Shown one piece after another: positions 1 through 9,444 of a stretch of 64,000 nt of DNA (within the stretch, counting starts at the first letter, position 1; each line of letters begins with the position of its first letter). This stretch comes from Candidatus Omnitrophota bacterium (lineage in GTDB: Bacteria; Hinthialibacterota; Hinthialibacteria; Hinthialibacterales; JAKPRU01): NCBI GenBank assembly GCA_029570205.1, contig JAKQSI010000093.1, forward strand, positions 1-64,000, written 5' to 3'. Below the pieces are notes generated by a model, which was not told where the DNA came from, did not search any database, and saw only the letters and a list, made by a program, of their open reading frames with translations. A program made the position numbers and the translations under genes.

Positions 1-81
1 GTCTCCCAAAGAGAGCAGCAGACAGACCTCGGCTCCGAGGGGTCGTTCAGGGACAAAAGGAGAAAGGGGAGGAGACTCCCG

Positions 82-249
82 CTACGGCGAAAACAGGGGG
101 ATGGCTTTCAGATTCGCATACGCTGCAGCAAAAAGAGCCTGCAACACCGGATGGCTTCGCAATGCCTCATGATCGTCCAGATCCTCATCCCCCAACCCGA
201 TCGCGTACACCCATCGAATAACGTTCCTGTACACTCTGTTTTCATAAGG
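82..249 (-). pseudogene. Transposase-like remnant (possibly IS1380 type)
   Basis: A minus-strand frame is open from a TGA at 252-250 to a TAG at 84-82 and encodes about 55 residues without a start codon. It contains the segment GLGDEDLDDHEALRSHPVL, which resembles the 'GYEDLNDHDxLRxDPxL' signature of IS1380-family transposases. The same frame stays open beyond the TAG to position 1. I read this as a decayed fragment of a larger gene running off the window edge. The family call rests on this one motif only. Confidence 0.3.
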
Positions 250-753
250 TCACCTTCCTGGCATACAATAAGTTCTTATCAAAACTCTATTTATGCCATA
301 AAAGGTGGCCTTTAAAAATGGCTCCCGTGAGAAATCCGGGTTAAAAGATAAAGTAAACCGGTACTTGTGTGGGTCAAGCGGAACCGCGAGAAGGTGCAGC
401 GGTGGCTCGTTGAGGATTTCGGCGACACGTTGATCGTCGAAGACGCTCAGGGGGGCGCAAAGAACAGGTCTATCGTTCTGAGTGCGAAATTGAGCCGAAA
501 AGACAAGTGATTTTGGGCTGAGTCGAGAGATTTGACAAATTGCTTTTGCATGGAGGCGCAAAATGGAAAGTTCTACTGCCGCATGCGGCAGCGAATTGGA
601 GCCGTTATGAACGAAACAGCATTACTTGAATTCGAAGAAGCTCCCATGGTTGAGCCTGGTACTCGTCAGTTGAAAGAGTATCAACTCACCTTTGAGGACC
701 GGATCTTTCTCCGGAGCCAGGCGGCTCTCTGCTGAGAGGTTATCCATAAGTGA
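250..753. other. Gene-poor stretch with short unrecognised open frames
   Basis: No convincing gene. Two short plus-strand frames are visible. One runs from GTG 367 to TGA 508-510 (47 residues, basic and hydrophilic). The other runs from ATG 607 to TGA at about 735 (about 42 residues, acidic). Neither matches a family I know and neither has a clear ribosome binding site. They could be gene remnants like those on either side. Confidence 0.35.
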
Positions 754-1002
754 AGGGGGTTCGAAGAACGGTTATGGGTATTTGACGTTGAAACCGGATC
801 TTTGGTAAGAACATTCTCCGGCCATTTGTCTGAGGTGACTTGCGTGGCGTTTTCACCGGACGGTCGCAGAGTCCTTACGGGAAGTGAGGATGACACTGTG
901 AAACTATGGGATATGCGCACAGGAGCGTTAATTCAGATCTTTGAACAGGCGTGGATTAGCGCCGTAGGACGCCAATGTTCCGGGCCGTTTGCTCCACGGT
1001 GA
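754..1002 (+). pseudogene. WD40-repeat gene fragment
   Basis: The open frame after a TGA at 751-753 encodes about 82 residues. It holds the end of one WD40 blade (LWVFDVETGSLVRTF), one full blade (SGHLSEVTCVAFSPDGRRV, then KLWDMRTG) and the first residues of a third, after which the sequence loses the repeat pattern. No ATG start or ribosome binding site is seen upstream; a TTG at 802 is the only start-like codon. WD40 proteins normally carry seven blades, so this is a leftover of a much longer beta-propeller gene. Confidence 0.7.
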
Positions 1003-1328
1003 ATAATTCCTCCGTGGCGCGTTTCACTCTTTGGGGAATGTCACAAGATTGCCCGGCGGTAGATCGTGTCTCCGTCGAGCCGTATCACAGTGAAACGGCA
1101 TTCCTGATCGCGGGTCTGTGAGCGAACCGGACCGCGGACGGACGTTCAGTGACCTTCCAGAGTGAACGGGTCTCTTCGGCGGGGAGATCGACCAAGGGGC
1201 TTGGGGCCGTCCGGTGGGGCCGGGTTTTTCCCTCTGGTGCTCACTCTATGCTCACTTTTCAACCACCGGGAGTCTGTCCAGCGTCAGCAATGTATTGTAA
1301 GTCTTGTATTTTCGGTCATTTAAGTTAA
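1003..1328. other. Intergenic, no gene seen
   Basis: About 325 bases between the WD40 fragment and the tRNA gene. I see no supported coding frame, terminator or repeat on either strand. The absence of a hairpin and T-run just downstream of the tRNA (minus direction) means its terminator was not identified. Confidence 0.5.
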
Positions 1329-1401
1329 AGCGGGAGACGGGTCTCGAACCCGCTACCCTCAGCTTGGAAGGCTGATGCTCTGCCAAATGAGCTACTCCCG
1401 C
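1329..1401 (-). tRNA. tRNA-Gly (anticodon TCC)
   Basis: The reverse complement folds as a complete cloverleaf. The acceptor stem is GCGGGAG/CTCCCGC with a T discriminator. The D arm is GCTC/GAGC. The anticodon stem is TCAGC/GCTGA around CTTCCAA, giving anticodon TCC. The T arm is GCGGG-TTCGAGA-CCCGT, with one G-T pair. CCA is not encoded. It reads glycine GGA/GGG codons. A good promoter lies 65-95 bases upstream. Confidence 0.97.
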
Positions 1402-1465
1402 GATAGCGTGAGGCCGACCGAACCGGATCGCGATACTATGTGAATGGAACCGGTTTTCGGGACGG

Positions 1466-1496
1466 TTTATACTAGAGCCACGCGGAATCCTGTCAA
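1466..1496 (-). promoter_or_regulatory. Sigma-70-type promoter for tRNA-Gly
   Basis: On the minus strand a perfect -35 TTGACA (1496-1491) is followed after 16 bases by TAGTAT (1474-1469), or after 19 bases by TATAAA (1471-1466). Transcription would start near 1460, about 60 bases before the tRNA. Position, strand and match quality fit a stable-RNA promoter. Confidence 0.65.
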
Positions 1497-1569
1497 CCGA
1501 AGGCCACTCCCGAAAACACTTCCTCCAGCGTGTCTCCACACTCCATCCGCAGAAACAGACCGCCTCGAA

Positions 1570-3447
1570 TCAGCCCAAGTTGATAACCAGGAACCCACCC
1601 TGGATCAGCGCACGAATGCAGATCGCCACCCCCAACAACGTAATCAACACGGCCGCCACAATCGGCATCCCCAACCGAAAGAACACCCTCGCACTGCCTT
1701 CCTTGCGCTTGAAATGTTCGTCAAACCAGCGAAAGAACCGGTCCAGAAGAGTCTTGCATAACACCATAGAGATCCCCACCGCAATCAACACCGCCGCCAA
1801 TCCCACACTGAAAGAGATAATCAACGTCACTCCCAGGGCCAGTTTTCCATATCCCGCCCCAATCAGAAAGACGATCACCGCCCCCAAACATGGAACCATG
1901 CCGCCGGTGATTCCCAAGACCAGCAAATCCCACCAACTCGCATCCGCCGAGATTTCATGCCGATGGTAATGACCTGACACCCCATGCTCGTGAGAATGAA
2001 CAGGCCCGTGATCCCCGCCCTCAGCGTGGACATGAGAATGTGTGTCCCCATCGTGATGATGATCTATGTCGATGACCGATGCCCCCGAAACCTCCGCCAC
2101 TGCCTTTGCAAGATAATAGGTTCGGACACGTTTTACAATCATTGGGATTCCGATACCGATAACCATCAGGCCGCTCGCGATCTGCAAGAAGACGGTGGCT
2201 TTAGGAGTCAAAACACCCGCCGTCAGAGTCATCGCGATAATCCCCACCGCCAGTACCACAAACACATGGCTCAGGGTTACAATGATCCCCAAATACACCG
2301 CCTGAACCAGCCCCCTCCACAGGTGTCCCTGGGTCCCCACAAGATACGCCGCAACAATGGTTTTTCCGTGCCCCGGCGATAAGGCATGTGCGGCCCCGTA
2401 CATCATGGACAGCCCGATCATTACCAGCAGCGCGGTCGGGCCGACATTCTCCCGGTGAATTAAATCCGAAAACTTCCTTTCCGCTTCGCCCAGTCTCTGG
2501 GTGGCGCCGGAGGTGTCCGGTACCGGCTGTGTCGCGCCCGTCGGAAGAGAAGCAACGGCTCCTTCCTTCGGAATCGGAGCCGCCTGGGGAGGCTTTACCG
2601 GACTGCTGGGCGGAACAACGGTAAGATCCCGCGCAAGTTTGATATGGAATATGTGGTAGTTTCCTTCGGAATCCGGGAGAAGAGGCTCCCTCGGAACCAG
2701 GTCGAAAGGCAGGTACGGATCGAGCGCGGAGAACTGTGTCGGCAGCGCGTGATACTCACCCACAGGATTCCCGGTCTTCTTGACTGTGAAACGAACATCC
2801 CGCGTATCTACAAAGAACCAGGATTGCTCGAAATCGGAAACCGGGCGCGTGATACCGGTTCCCGGGTCGGGCACAAATCCCACATCCGACACCGCATACT
2901 CCGGTGACCATAACAGGCGAACATAACACCTTCCGAATCGGTCGGCATAAGTCCAATTTTCGTAGTGAAACTCTTTCCCATCCGCTGTCGCCGGAAATGT
3001 TGCCTCAAGCCGCAGGATAAATTGAAGACAAGTTACACGCGCCACGCCCTGAGACATGCGTGGCGTGCACCCTTTCAGTTCAAAGGGTATTTTCTCCTCG
3101 CCGACGGTGAGATGATAATTCGGGATAATGGTCTCGACTAACGCATCCAGGTAAGGATTCAGCTCTGTCGGCGGGACAATACGATCTTCATTCGCGTCAA
3201 TAATAGAGAATTGTTCAAAAGACGGAACCTCGGCAAAATCTACCAACGCATGATGAACGATCTTGTCACCGACCAGTTCGAGTACCACGGCCTGATTGAG
3301 TGTGAAGTTCCCCATCGGATGTGCGGAGAGAAGGGAAGGGAAGAAAAGAACGTAGCCGGCACAGGAAATCAGTAATCCCGTGCCGGCTATTCGTGACAGG
3401 CAAATTGAGGAGAATGCAGGTCCTCTGGAATCACTCAATGGTCTCAT
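1570..3447 (-). CDS. NicO-family nickel/cobalt transporter with exported N-terminal domain
   Basis: A 625-residue membrane protein. A signal-like hydrophobic stretch (about 20-41) ends in LSA-HP. It is followed by a roughly 250-residue extracytoplasmic domain, a Pro-rich linker (about 278-315) and a C-terminal transporter domain with about six membrane segments. The NicO signature GAAHALSPGHGKT lies at about 351-363. A His-rich loop (DHHHDGDTHSHVH and more His to about 498) between membrane segments is typical of RcnA-type Ni/Co transporters and probably binds metal. In many bacteria the exported part and the NicO part are separate proteins; here they are one chain. It sits alone, with no urease or hydrogenase genes near, which favours metal export or homeostasis. 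The direction of transport is inference. Confidence 0.85.
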   Translation of the reverse strand: MRPLSDSRGPAFSSICLSRIAGTGLLISCAGYVLFFPSLLSAHPMGNFTLNQAVVLELVGDKIVHHALVDFAEVPSFEQFSIIDANEDRIVPPTELNPYLDALVETIIPNYHLTVGEEKIPFELKGCTPRMSQGVARVTCLQFILRLEATFPATADGKEFHYENWTYADRFGRCYVRLLWSPEYAVSDVGFVPDPGTGITRPVSDFEQSWFFVDTRDVRFTVKKTGNPVGEYHALPTQFSALDPYLPFDLVPREPLLPDSEGNYHIFHIKLARDLTVVPPSSPVKPPQAAPIPKEGAVASLPTGATQPVPDTSGATQRLGEAERKFSDLIHRENVGPTALLVMIGLSMMYGAAHALSPGHGKTIVAAYLVGTQGHLWRGLVQAVYLGIIVTLSHVFVVLAVGIIAMTLTAGVLTPKATVFLQIASGLMVIGIGIPMIVKRVRTYYLAKAVAEVSGASVIDIDHHHDGDTHSHVHAEGGDHGPVHSHEHGVSGHYHRHEISADASWWDLLVLGITGGMVPCLGAVIVFLIGAGYGKLALGVTLIISFSVGLAAVLIAVGISMVLCKTLLDRFFRWFDEHFKRKEGSARVFFRLGMPIVAAVLITLLGVAICIRALIQGGFLVINLG

Positions 3448-3527
3448 TCATATAACCAGCTAATCGACATAGTGCCAGAAACACATTTCATCCCATACAC
3501 ACCATGGCGGGTAGTAACCATCCATCC

Positions 3528-4985
3528 TCACGCATGGATGTATGTCTCCCACTCCAGGCCGGGAAGATCGCGGAGATCCTCTTCTTCCTCCATGGCAATG
3601 CGGATGTCCTTGAATCCACAGAACCGGCGAAGGTCCGAGTAATGATCTCCGTAAAAGACTACACGGTGCAACCCGCACGAGTAGTTGCTGAGAATCCTTT
3701 GTGCGTTCTTGACTTGAGTAACGACTTTTGTTTTGCAGCCGCGATCCGAGTCGGGACTGTCGATGATCGTGCCTGTCGAGTACAGCATAATGTTGTTGTT
3801 GATCAGCCGGGCCAGGGTCATCGGTTGACCTTTGCGCATTCTCACTTGCAGGGAGACGCTCTGCGAATCCTCGTGATGGCATCGGATGTCATACCGGCAC
3901 TGCTCGCCGTCGATCCCGTCCATCATAATCGGCGCAACACAGTGAGCGTGAATAATCGTATTGTTGGAAAGGTTGATTACCGGGTCGCTGATAAAACCGG
4001 GTTTGCCGGTCAGGTACAGAAAGATCAGGTGTGTAATGGTCGACTTGATATCCGCCTCGCAGACTCCCCCAAGTCCCATGCTCGATAGACGGGAGAATCC
4101 GAGACATGGGTACTCATATCCCTTCTGAACCAATCCCATACCCAGACAATTGATTGTAATCGCATCGGCTCCCTCCTGCGTCAGAAGATCTCTCATTGCC
4201 AAGTACATTTTCGAGGCGCCGAAAACCTGTTTTTCTGTCGGTTCGAGGATTTTTTCCGCTTCGCGAATCCAGCGTTCGGCATCCTCCTTTGCCTCGGCTT
4301 CGTTTACTTTGTCGTGTACCGCTTTCAGGTCATCCAGGTAGATGGTTTGGATAACCGTCCCGAATTTGCTCTGAATCCCCTCGGCATACGCGGGATCGAT
4401 TTCACTGCCCATGAGGTACAGTACTTTCGCTTCCTTCATGCGATGGACGGCACGGAGCGGCCGAACCGCCGCCGCCAGGTCGGTGAAATCGCTGCTCGGC
4501 AAGATGTCGATCTTCATCCCTTTCCGCTGCATTGGAGCAATAATGTGCCACTCATGTCCGGCGTAGGGTGTGGTGAACACCATTACCGGTACGTTGAGTT
4601 CCGTGAGTTTGTGCAGGTATCCACCGGTTCCGAGCGCCAGATGAATGGCCAGAACACCATCTACATCCTTGAATTTCTCCATCACTCCCGGCATCTGGTC
4701 TTGCGAATAAACCAGGCCACCCTCGACAAACTCGATATCCGCCAGCGCGGGGGCCAGCTTGCCGAACTCAGCCTCGAAGGTCCGAACCTCCTCGTTGAGA
4801 TCGAGAACCGTTTTCGGCCAGCCCGGGTACGGATTCCCCAAATAAACCTTCCCGACTTTTGTCTGGGTCTTGCCGCTCGGGATCGGTAGCGGGGACGCCA
4901 GGGCACTCGCTTCAACCGGACGCATCAGGTTCGCCAGGCAAATCGTCCCCATTGTGGTTGCTCCAAGAAACTCTCGCCTTCTCAT
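3528..4985 (-). CDS. Tat-exported L-fucose/arabinose isomerase-like protein
   Basis: 485 residues starting MRRREFLGATTMG, a twin-arginine-type signal followed by a hydrophobic stretch and an Ala-rich cleavage region near residue 28. The body looks like the L-fucose isomerase fold: substrate-handling segments (ATTEMPT-like LALGTGG, VFTTPYAGHEW), then a C-terminal domain with NLSNNTIIHAHCVAP and DGEQCRYDIRCHHED, where family members place sugar and metal ligands. Fucose isomerases are normally cytoplasmic, so export is odd and suggests a changed role, perhaps a binding protein or an isomerase of the outer compartment. The upstream ribosome site is AAAGGAGAT. It precedes the NicO gene on the same strand. 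Exact substrate unknown. Confidence 0.7.
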   Translation of the reverse strand: MRRREFLGATTMGTICLANLMRPVEASALASPLPIPSGKTQTKVGKVYLGNPYPGWPKTVLDLNEEVRTFEAEFGKLAPALADIEFVEGGLVYSQDQMPGVMEKFKDVDGVLAIHLALGTGGYLHKLTELNVPVMVFTTPYAGHEWHIIAPMQRKGMKIDILPSSDFTDLAAAVRPLRAVHRMKEAKVLYLMGSEIDPAYAEGIQSKFGTVIQTIYLDDLKAVHDKVNEAEAKEDAERWIREAEKILEPTEKQVFGASKMYLAMRDLLTQEGADAITINCLGMGLVQKGYEYPCLGFSRLSSMGLGGVCEADIKSTITHLIFLYLTGKPGFISDPVINLSNNTIIHAHCVAPIMMDGIDGEQCRYDIRCHHEDSQSVSLQVRMRKGQPMTLARLINNNIMLYSTGTIIDSPDSDRGCKTKVVTQVKNAQRILSNYSCGLHRVVFYGDHYSDLRRFCGFKDIRIAMEEEEDLRDLPGLEWETYIHA

Positions 4986-5154
4986 CTGGAAATCTCCTTT
5001 AGTTTGTTTTGTCGATTCGATTCTCGATCTCTGACATGATCCGGCAGCCGGATCGCACCGCTGCCGGGTCCGTCTCTGATTATATTCTTCCCATGCCGTT
5101 GCGATATCGGCCGCCAGGGGCTTCTCGGATAGACACTGCCTGGCGATTTGTCCG

Positions 5155-7749
5155 TCATCCCTTCGGCTTCAGGTCCATCACCACAGCCTTATAGACCCTC
5201 AATTCATCAAGAGTCAGGCTGACCTCCGCATCTCCGGTGGAAAAGTCAATCGGCCCTGATTGTTCTGTCGGAGTCACAACCCGCATCCCCGCAACTTCCT
5301 TTCCGGCAGGCAGCGGAACCGTGATCCTCAAGTCCCTGGAAACCACGGGTTCTCCCGAATGAGTCTGAACCGTCCAGATGGCATCATCGCCTTCCTTCAG
5401 CGGTTCATTCTGAAGAACCGGGATATGATAATTCACTGTGTGAACCACCAGCCGTTCGGGACGTCCGGGTTTCTCCGGAATCCGATACGGATGAATATAA
5501 ACACCCGGATCGGTCTCTTTCGGACACCAGCGCAGCTCTGTGGCAAATGCAGACTCCAGGTTCCCGATGAACTTTGGGCCAAGGTCAACCCCTTTTTCGA
5601 GGTCCTCTTTTCGTGCCGAATTCAGAAATTCGCTGGAAAGCGTAAATGCGTTTCCACGGTCTTCCATAAGACGAAACATATCCGACCGCCGTTCCGGAAC
5701 TTCCTCCCGTTTCAGCCGCAGGATCTTGCCTTTCCCATAAGCGACAGGTTGGAATCCGGTGGCCTTCGGGCAGACCTCCGCCAGCGGGTCTTTCTGGCAG
5801 GGACGCGCATACCGGTCCTCCGTGCCGAACGGTTCGACAATAACCAGGTTTCCGCCGTTCTTCGCATAGTCCAGAAAGATTTCAACCTGATCGGCATTAA
5901 GATAACGCATCATGGGAGCGATCAGAACTTGATATCGGGAGAGATCTCCGGATCCTTTTTCCTCTACAATATCGAAGGGGATCTGGGTCTCAGAGAAGAC
6001 TCGAGTCAGGGCATGGGTCATCTGAAGATGTTCCGGCCATTCGTAAAAGACCAGGTCGCTCCAGAACAGAACACCAACTTGCGCCCAGGACTCGCCGCCA
6101 TCCCACAGGTCGGCATTTGCCTTAAAAAAGGGTTTCCAGCGCCTTCGCGATTCCGGCGCACCAAGCCCGCCCTGAATGAGCGCCCCCCCGCCTCCGGCCG
6201 CTGCTTCCGCCTCAGCCAAATCCGCCGCGCCGTCTTCGGTAACTTTATACAGCAATGTCCCCGCCCGCGTTCCCGCGGCCATGGCCCATCGAAATCCGAA
6301 GATATTCGAAACAATCACTCCGCTTTCCAACATGCCGCATTGCGGCATCTCCTCCAGCATCTGCATGTCGGCCATGGGCGCCCACTGCATCATCCCGATC
6401 CCATCCACGCGACGTTTGTTCATTCCGTCCACTGTGGAAACCGGCCCCATATTCGCCACCGTATAGAAATCATCGCCCCGGCCCTTCTCGACAAAACCCA
6501 ATCGCCCGTTGCGCTTCAAACGGGCAAAATGATCTCCCATGCTCTGACACCACAGCCGTTGGGTCTCCACCCACAGAAACATGTCTTTCGGGCTCCCACA
6601 GCAGCGCCTCTTGATATCGGAAGAGCCAAATTTGTTCTTCAGCAACTCGCCCAATTCTTTGCTCTCCAGGTACTCGTGAAACTCATGTCGAAGCACGGTC
6701 TGAACAAAGGCCGCTTTTCGATCGGCATCAACCTGGTTGACCTGTGTGCCCCCGAAACTCTCCTTCAGGAACTTCTCGAAATCCTTCTCGGGCGGGTATT
6801 CCCCCAATGAGTCCTGCATATAACAGCGCAAAAGTCGCCAGTCTTCCTCCAAACTGACCTTCGCGGGATCGCTCTCGCCCAGAATGGCGTTCAGTTTCTT
6901 CTGGTCCCAAATCCCGGCGAGATGCGTCTTAAATGCTTCCGCTATGGTGCTTTCGAATTCCGCGTAGATATTCGACAGATTGATCTTCCGATGATCGTCA
7001 GTCCCGAAAATCTCACGAAGACCTTGCCGTCCGTATTTTTCCAGGAGATACATATCGAATTTCTCCTGACAATAGGGGCAGGTGCAGATCTGCGTGTTGA
7101 CATCGAAGAACATCCCGTCATAGCCGATCCGTCCGATTTCCCGAGCGCTGAGATTCACAAAGTCGATCCAGCCGGGATGATTCACACAGGGCGTATAGTG
7201 AAAAACATCCGGCGGTCCGCCGCCCAGCGGTTCCGGTCCTACCTGCTGCGACCAGAGACTGGGATCCGCTGCGGGCTTCGGCCCCAGTCCCATGGATCGA
7301 TACTCCTCCCATTGATCGTAAAAATGAAAGAAACCCGTGCGCGTCTCCGGATGTCCGAAAAAGGCCATCGTGAATACATACGGAATGATCCGCTCCACAC
7401 CGGCGGCCCGCATTTTTCTCAGAATCCCCTCTATTCGCTCATATTCCTGAGGAATTTCATAAAAATGAAGAATCCTGTCCGTAAATAACTCATGCCCGTA
7501 AGTCGGGCCAAGAGCGCCTTTGACCGGGATTTGATAGCCGAGGTGATACAGGTCCGGCGGACTATCCCGGAGACCGTTCAAAAAACTCGGGGTTTCCGGG
7601 TCGTTCAGGTAGCCGATACAGTACGTGTACGGAACCGTGGTTTTCGCCGGAATGCAGTAGCCGCGCACAGATACCGGCTCCGTGTTCACCGGCGAAACGC
7701 CAACAAAGAAAGCAACAAGGGTTAAAGAGAAAAATATCGTGTGACGCAT
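5155..7749 (-). CDS. Secreted glycoside-hydrolase-like protein (beta-galactosidase-type barrel)
   Basis: 864 residues from an ATG at 7749, chosen because GGAGGAAATACGG lies just upstream and a signal peptide (MRHTIFFSLTLVAFFVGVSP) begins there; the frame is open further upstream but only across the preceding gene. The N-terminal half looks like a TIM-barrel 'hypothetical glycosidase': YDGMFFDVN followed by CTCPYCQEKF, a pair seen in GH42/GHL-type enzymes. Around 590-680 comes a segment like the trimerisation/Rossmann domain of beta-galactosidases (SRYQVLIAPMMRYL, then GGNLVIVEPFG), and the C-terminus looks like a beta-sandwich. It begins 14 bases after the stop of the CehA-like gene, so the two are probably co-transcribed. 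Substrate not predictable. Confidence 0.7.
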   Translation of the reverse strand: MRHTIFFSLTLVAFFVGVSPVNTEPVSVRGYCIPAKTTVPYTYCIGYLNDPETPSFLNGLRDSPPDLYHLGYQIPVKGALGPTYGHELFTDRILHFYEIPQEYERIEGILRKMRAAGVERIIPYVFTMAFFGHPETRTGFFHFYDQWEEYRSMGLGPKPAADPSLWSQQVGPEPLGGGPPDVFHYTPCVNHPGWIDFVNLSAREIGRIGYDGMFFDVNTQICTCPYCQEKFDMYLLEKYGRQGLREIFGTDDHRKINLSNIYAEFESTIAEAFKTHLAGIWDQKKLNAILGESDPAKVSLEEDWRLLRCYMQDSLGEYPPEKDFEKFLKESFGGTQVNQVDADRKAAFVQTVLRHEFHEYLESKELGELLKNKFGSSDIKRRCCGSPKDMFLWVETQRLWCQSMGDHFARLKRNGRLGFVEKGRGDDFYTVANMGPVSTVDGMNKRRVDGIGMMQWAPMADMQMLEEMPQCGMLESGVIVSNIFGFRWAMAAGTRAGTLLYKVTEDGAADLAEAEAAAGGGGALIQGGLGAPESRRRWKPFFKANADLWDGGESWAQVGVLFWSDLVFYEWPEHLQMTHALTRVFSETQIPFDIVEEKGSGDLSRYQVLIAPMMRYLNADQVEIFLDYAKNGGNLVIVEPFGTEDRYARPCQKDPLAEVCPKATGFQPVAYGKGKILRLKREEVPERRSDMFRLMEDRGNAFTLSSEFLNSARKEDLEKGVDLGPKFIGNLESAFATELRWCPKETDPGVYIHPYRIPEKPGRPERLVVHTVNYHIPVLQNEPLKEGDDAIWTVQTHSGEPVVSRDLRITVPLPAGKEVAGMRVVTPTEQSGPIDFSTGDAEVSLTLDELRVYKAVVMDLKPKG

Positions 7750-7763
7750 CCGTATTTCCTCCA

Positions 7764-9305
7764 TCAATGTGTTTTGGCCAATTCCAAGTATATCTCTCGG
7801 GCCTTTCGGTAAGTGTCTATCACCTCCGTTTTTTCTTCGGAAGAAGCAAAAGCGTTCTCCGTAGTTTCCAGTTTTGCGATGAATTCGTCGATCCACCGGA
7901 CAAAATAATACGCCGATTCCGGGCGGATTGTCTTGCGTCCTTCCCCTTCCAGATAAATCGGGCTGGTGTGTGCGCAGGGAAGAAGCTCCTGTTCGTACCC
8001 GAAACATCGCGCGGCCAGCCAGGAGGCATCCCCCGGATCGACCGTGGCGCTGCACCAAATGGAACGATCGCTTCTCTGAGGAACATACGAGAAGATCACT
8101 TTGCCCGAAGCAACAATCTGCACTTCGGCAACCGGTTTGGTCGTAAGAATCTCGATGGAGATATTAGTCGCCTCTCCCTGTGGGAGATTGAGAGTGTCGC
8201 CGGGTTCACGGTCGTTGACTTTGAGAAACAGCATGGCCCCATTGGTGACGAAATTCTGTCCTTTCCTCAAATTGTTCAGCCACTCGTTGTATGTGAACGG
8301 TTGGTCCAGTTTCACATAGCATCGGTTGAATCCCACGGGATTTGGTAATACGCCGCTTGCCGAGCCTGCGGATGCCGGGATCTTGAACCCGCAATTCAAC
8401 AGGTGATACCAGATCCCGCAGATATATTCCCAGAATCCACGGGGGCCGGCCGGGTAGATCGGATCGCGTTCTCGCCCCCATACGCAATAATCCCAAATGG
8501 AAATCTCCGTTAGATGGTTGTTATTGATGCCGATGGAATCTGCCAGTCCGAACACGGCCACTATGGGCGATCCCCACCAGAACGGTTTCTCGATATCCAC
8601 CCAACCGCCCATCTCTTTCGCTTTTCGGCACAAACCGATATTCGTCGGATACCAGTACCGGTGCGGTGGCAGACGCAGCGGCTTCTTAAGATTGCACAAC
8701 AGCACGGCTCCAGCGCCCCGCTCATCTTCCGTGGAAAGGATGTCGTAGAGATGAGTTGCATCCGCCTGCCGGATTGTGGGTCCTTCGGGCGCTCCTCCCG
8801 CCCACTCGTCGTTTTCGTTCCACACGGTTTGTACTACGCCTGCATGGAGATCCTCCGCGAGCAGGAGGTCCTCCATTTGCGCAACCGGACGGTGAATGTG
8901 AAATTCGCCGGACCACCAGCCCCGCTGGGTCATATCGATCCATCGTTCCAATTCGATGGTTACCGTGTCATTCTTGGCAGGATTGAATAACCTCTGGGCG
9001 ACACGGTATTCCGGGCCTCGGGATACCTCGACAGTAAGATCGCCCGCATCGGCAGGGACTTCCAAGACAGCCTCGCCCCGGCAGACGAAAGACATGCGAT
9101 AGGATGGGGCATCCTTGGGCTTATACAGGAATCCTTCCATGTCCTCCACCTTCACTCGTGCCGGAACGAGACCCGTTCCGCCCTTTTCGACGATTCGCAG
9201 ACGAACTTGATTCATAATGGGAGGCATCGAATTCTTCTCCTGCACAGAGAGAATTTGGCTTGCGGAAAGCAGAATAAAACCGACACAAAACCATCCGAAT
9301 TTCAT
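7764..9305 (-). CDS. CehA/McbA-family metallohydrolase, secreted
   Basis: 513 residues from ATG 9305, preceded by AGGAGACGCAA and followed by a signal peptide (MKFGWFCVGFILLSASQ); the frame continues upstream without good signals. An N-terminal beta-sandwich (about 25-120) is followed by GWWSGEFHIHR, the start of a PHP-like metallohydrolase domain of the CehA/McbA type, in which the His pair binds metal. A second metal-site-like stretch is NNNHLTEISIWDYC. This family includes carbaryl hydrolase and many uncharacterised secreted phosphoesterase-like enzymes. It is first of a two-gene unit with the glycosidase-like gene downstream, which hints at work on a modified sugar or glycoside. Confidence 0.72.
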   Translation of the reverse strand: MKFGWFCVGFILLSASQILSVQEKNSMPPIMNQVRLRIVEKGGTGLVPARVKVEDMEGFLYKPKDAPSYRMSFVCRGEAVLEVPADAGDLTVEVSRGPEYRVAQRLFNPAKNDTVTIELERWIDMTQRGWWSGEFHIHRPVAQMEDLLLAEDLHAGVVQTVWNENDEWAGGAPEGPTIRQADATHLYDILSTEDERGAGAVLLCNLKKPLRLPPHRYWYPTNIGLCRKAKEMGGWVDIEKPFWWGSPIVAVFGLADSIGINNNHLTEISIWDYCVWGRERDPIYPAGPRGFWEYICGIWYHLLNCGFKIPASAGSASGVLPNPVGFNRCYVKLDQPFTYNEWLNNLRKGQNFVTNGAMLFLKVNDREPGDTLNLPQGEATNISIEILTTKPVAEVQIVASGKVIFSYVPQRSDRSIWCSATVDPGDASWLAARCFGYEQELLPCAHTSPIYLEGEGRKTIRPESAYYFVRWIDEFIAKLETTENAFASSEEKTEVIDTYRKAREIYLELAKTH

Positions 9306-9444
9306 TTGCGTCTCCTGATCGCTATAAAGAAGTCCTGCGGTTTCCGACCGAACGCCCGGAATTCGTATCGGGCGGCAGGACTGGAATGATGGAAATGTGT
9401 CTGGCACGATACCGCATACGTCGCTTTGAGGAAAGGACCCGAAA

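Noticed and set aside
5260-6810. Long plus-strand open frame (516 codons)
   Set aside because: It is antisense to the glycosidase-like gene at 5155-7749, which has a signal peptide, a ribosome site and family motifs. The antisense frame is rich in Arg, Pro and His and lacks any motif.
7749-8058. Upstream extension of the glycosidase-like gene by 103 codons
   Set aside because: It lies wholly over the end of the CehA-like gene, has no signals, and the true start has a ribosome site and a signal peptide.
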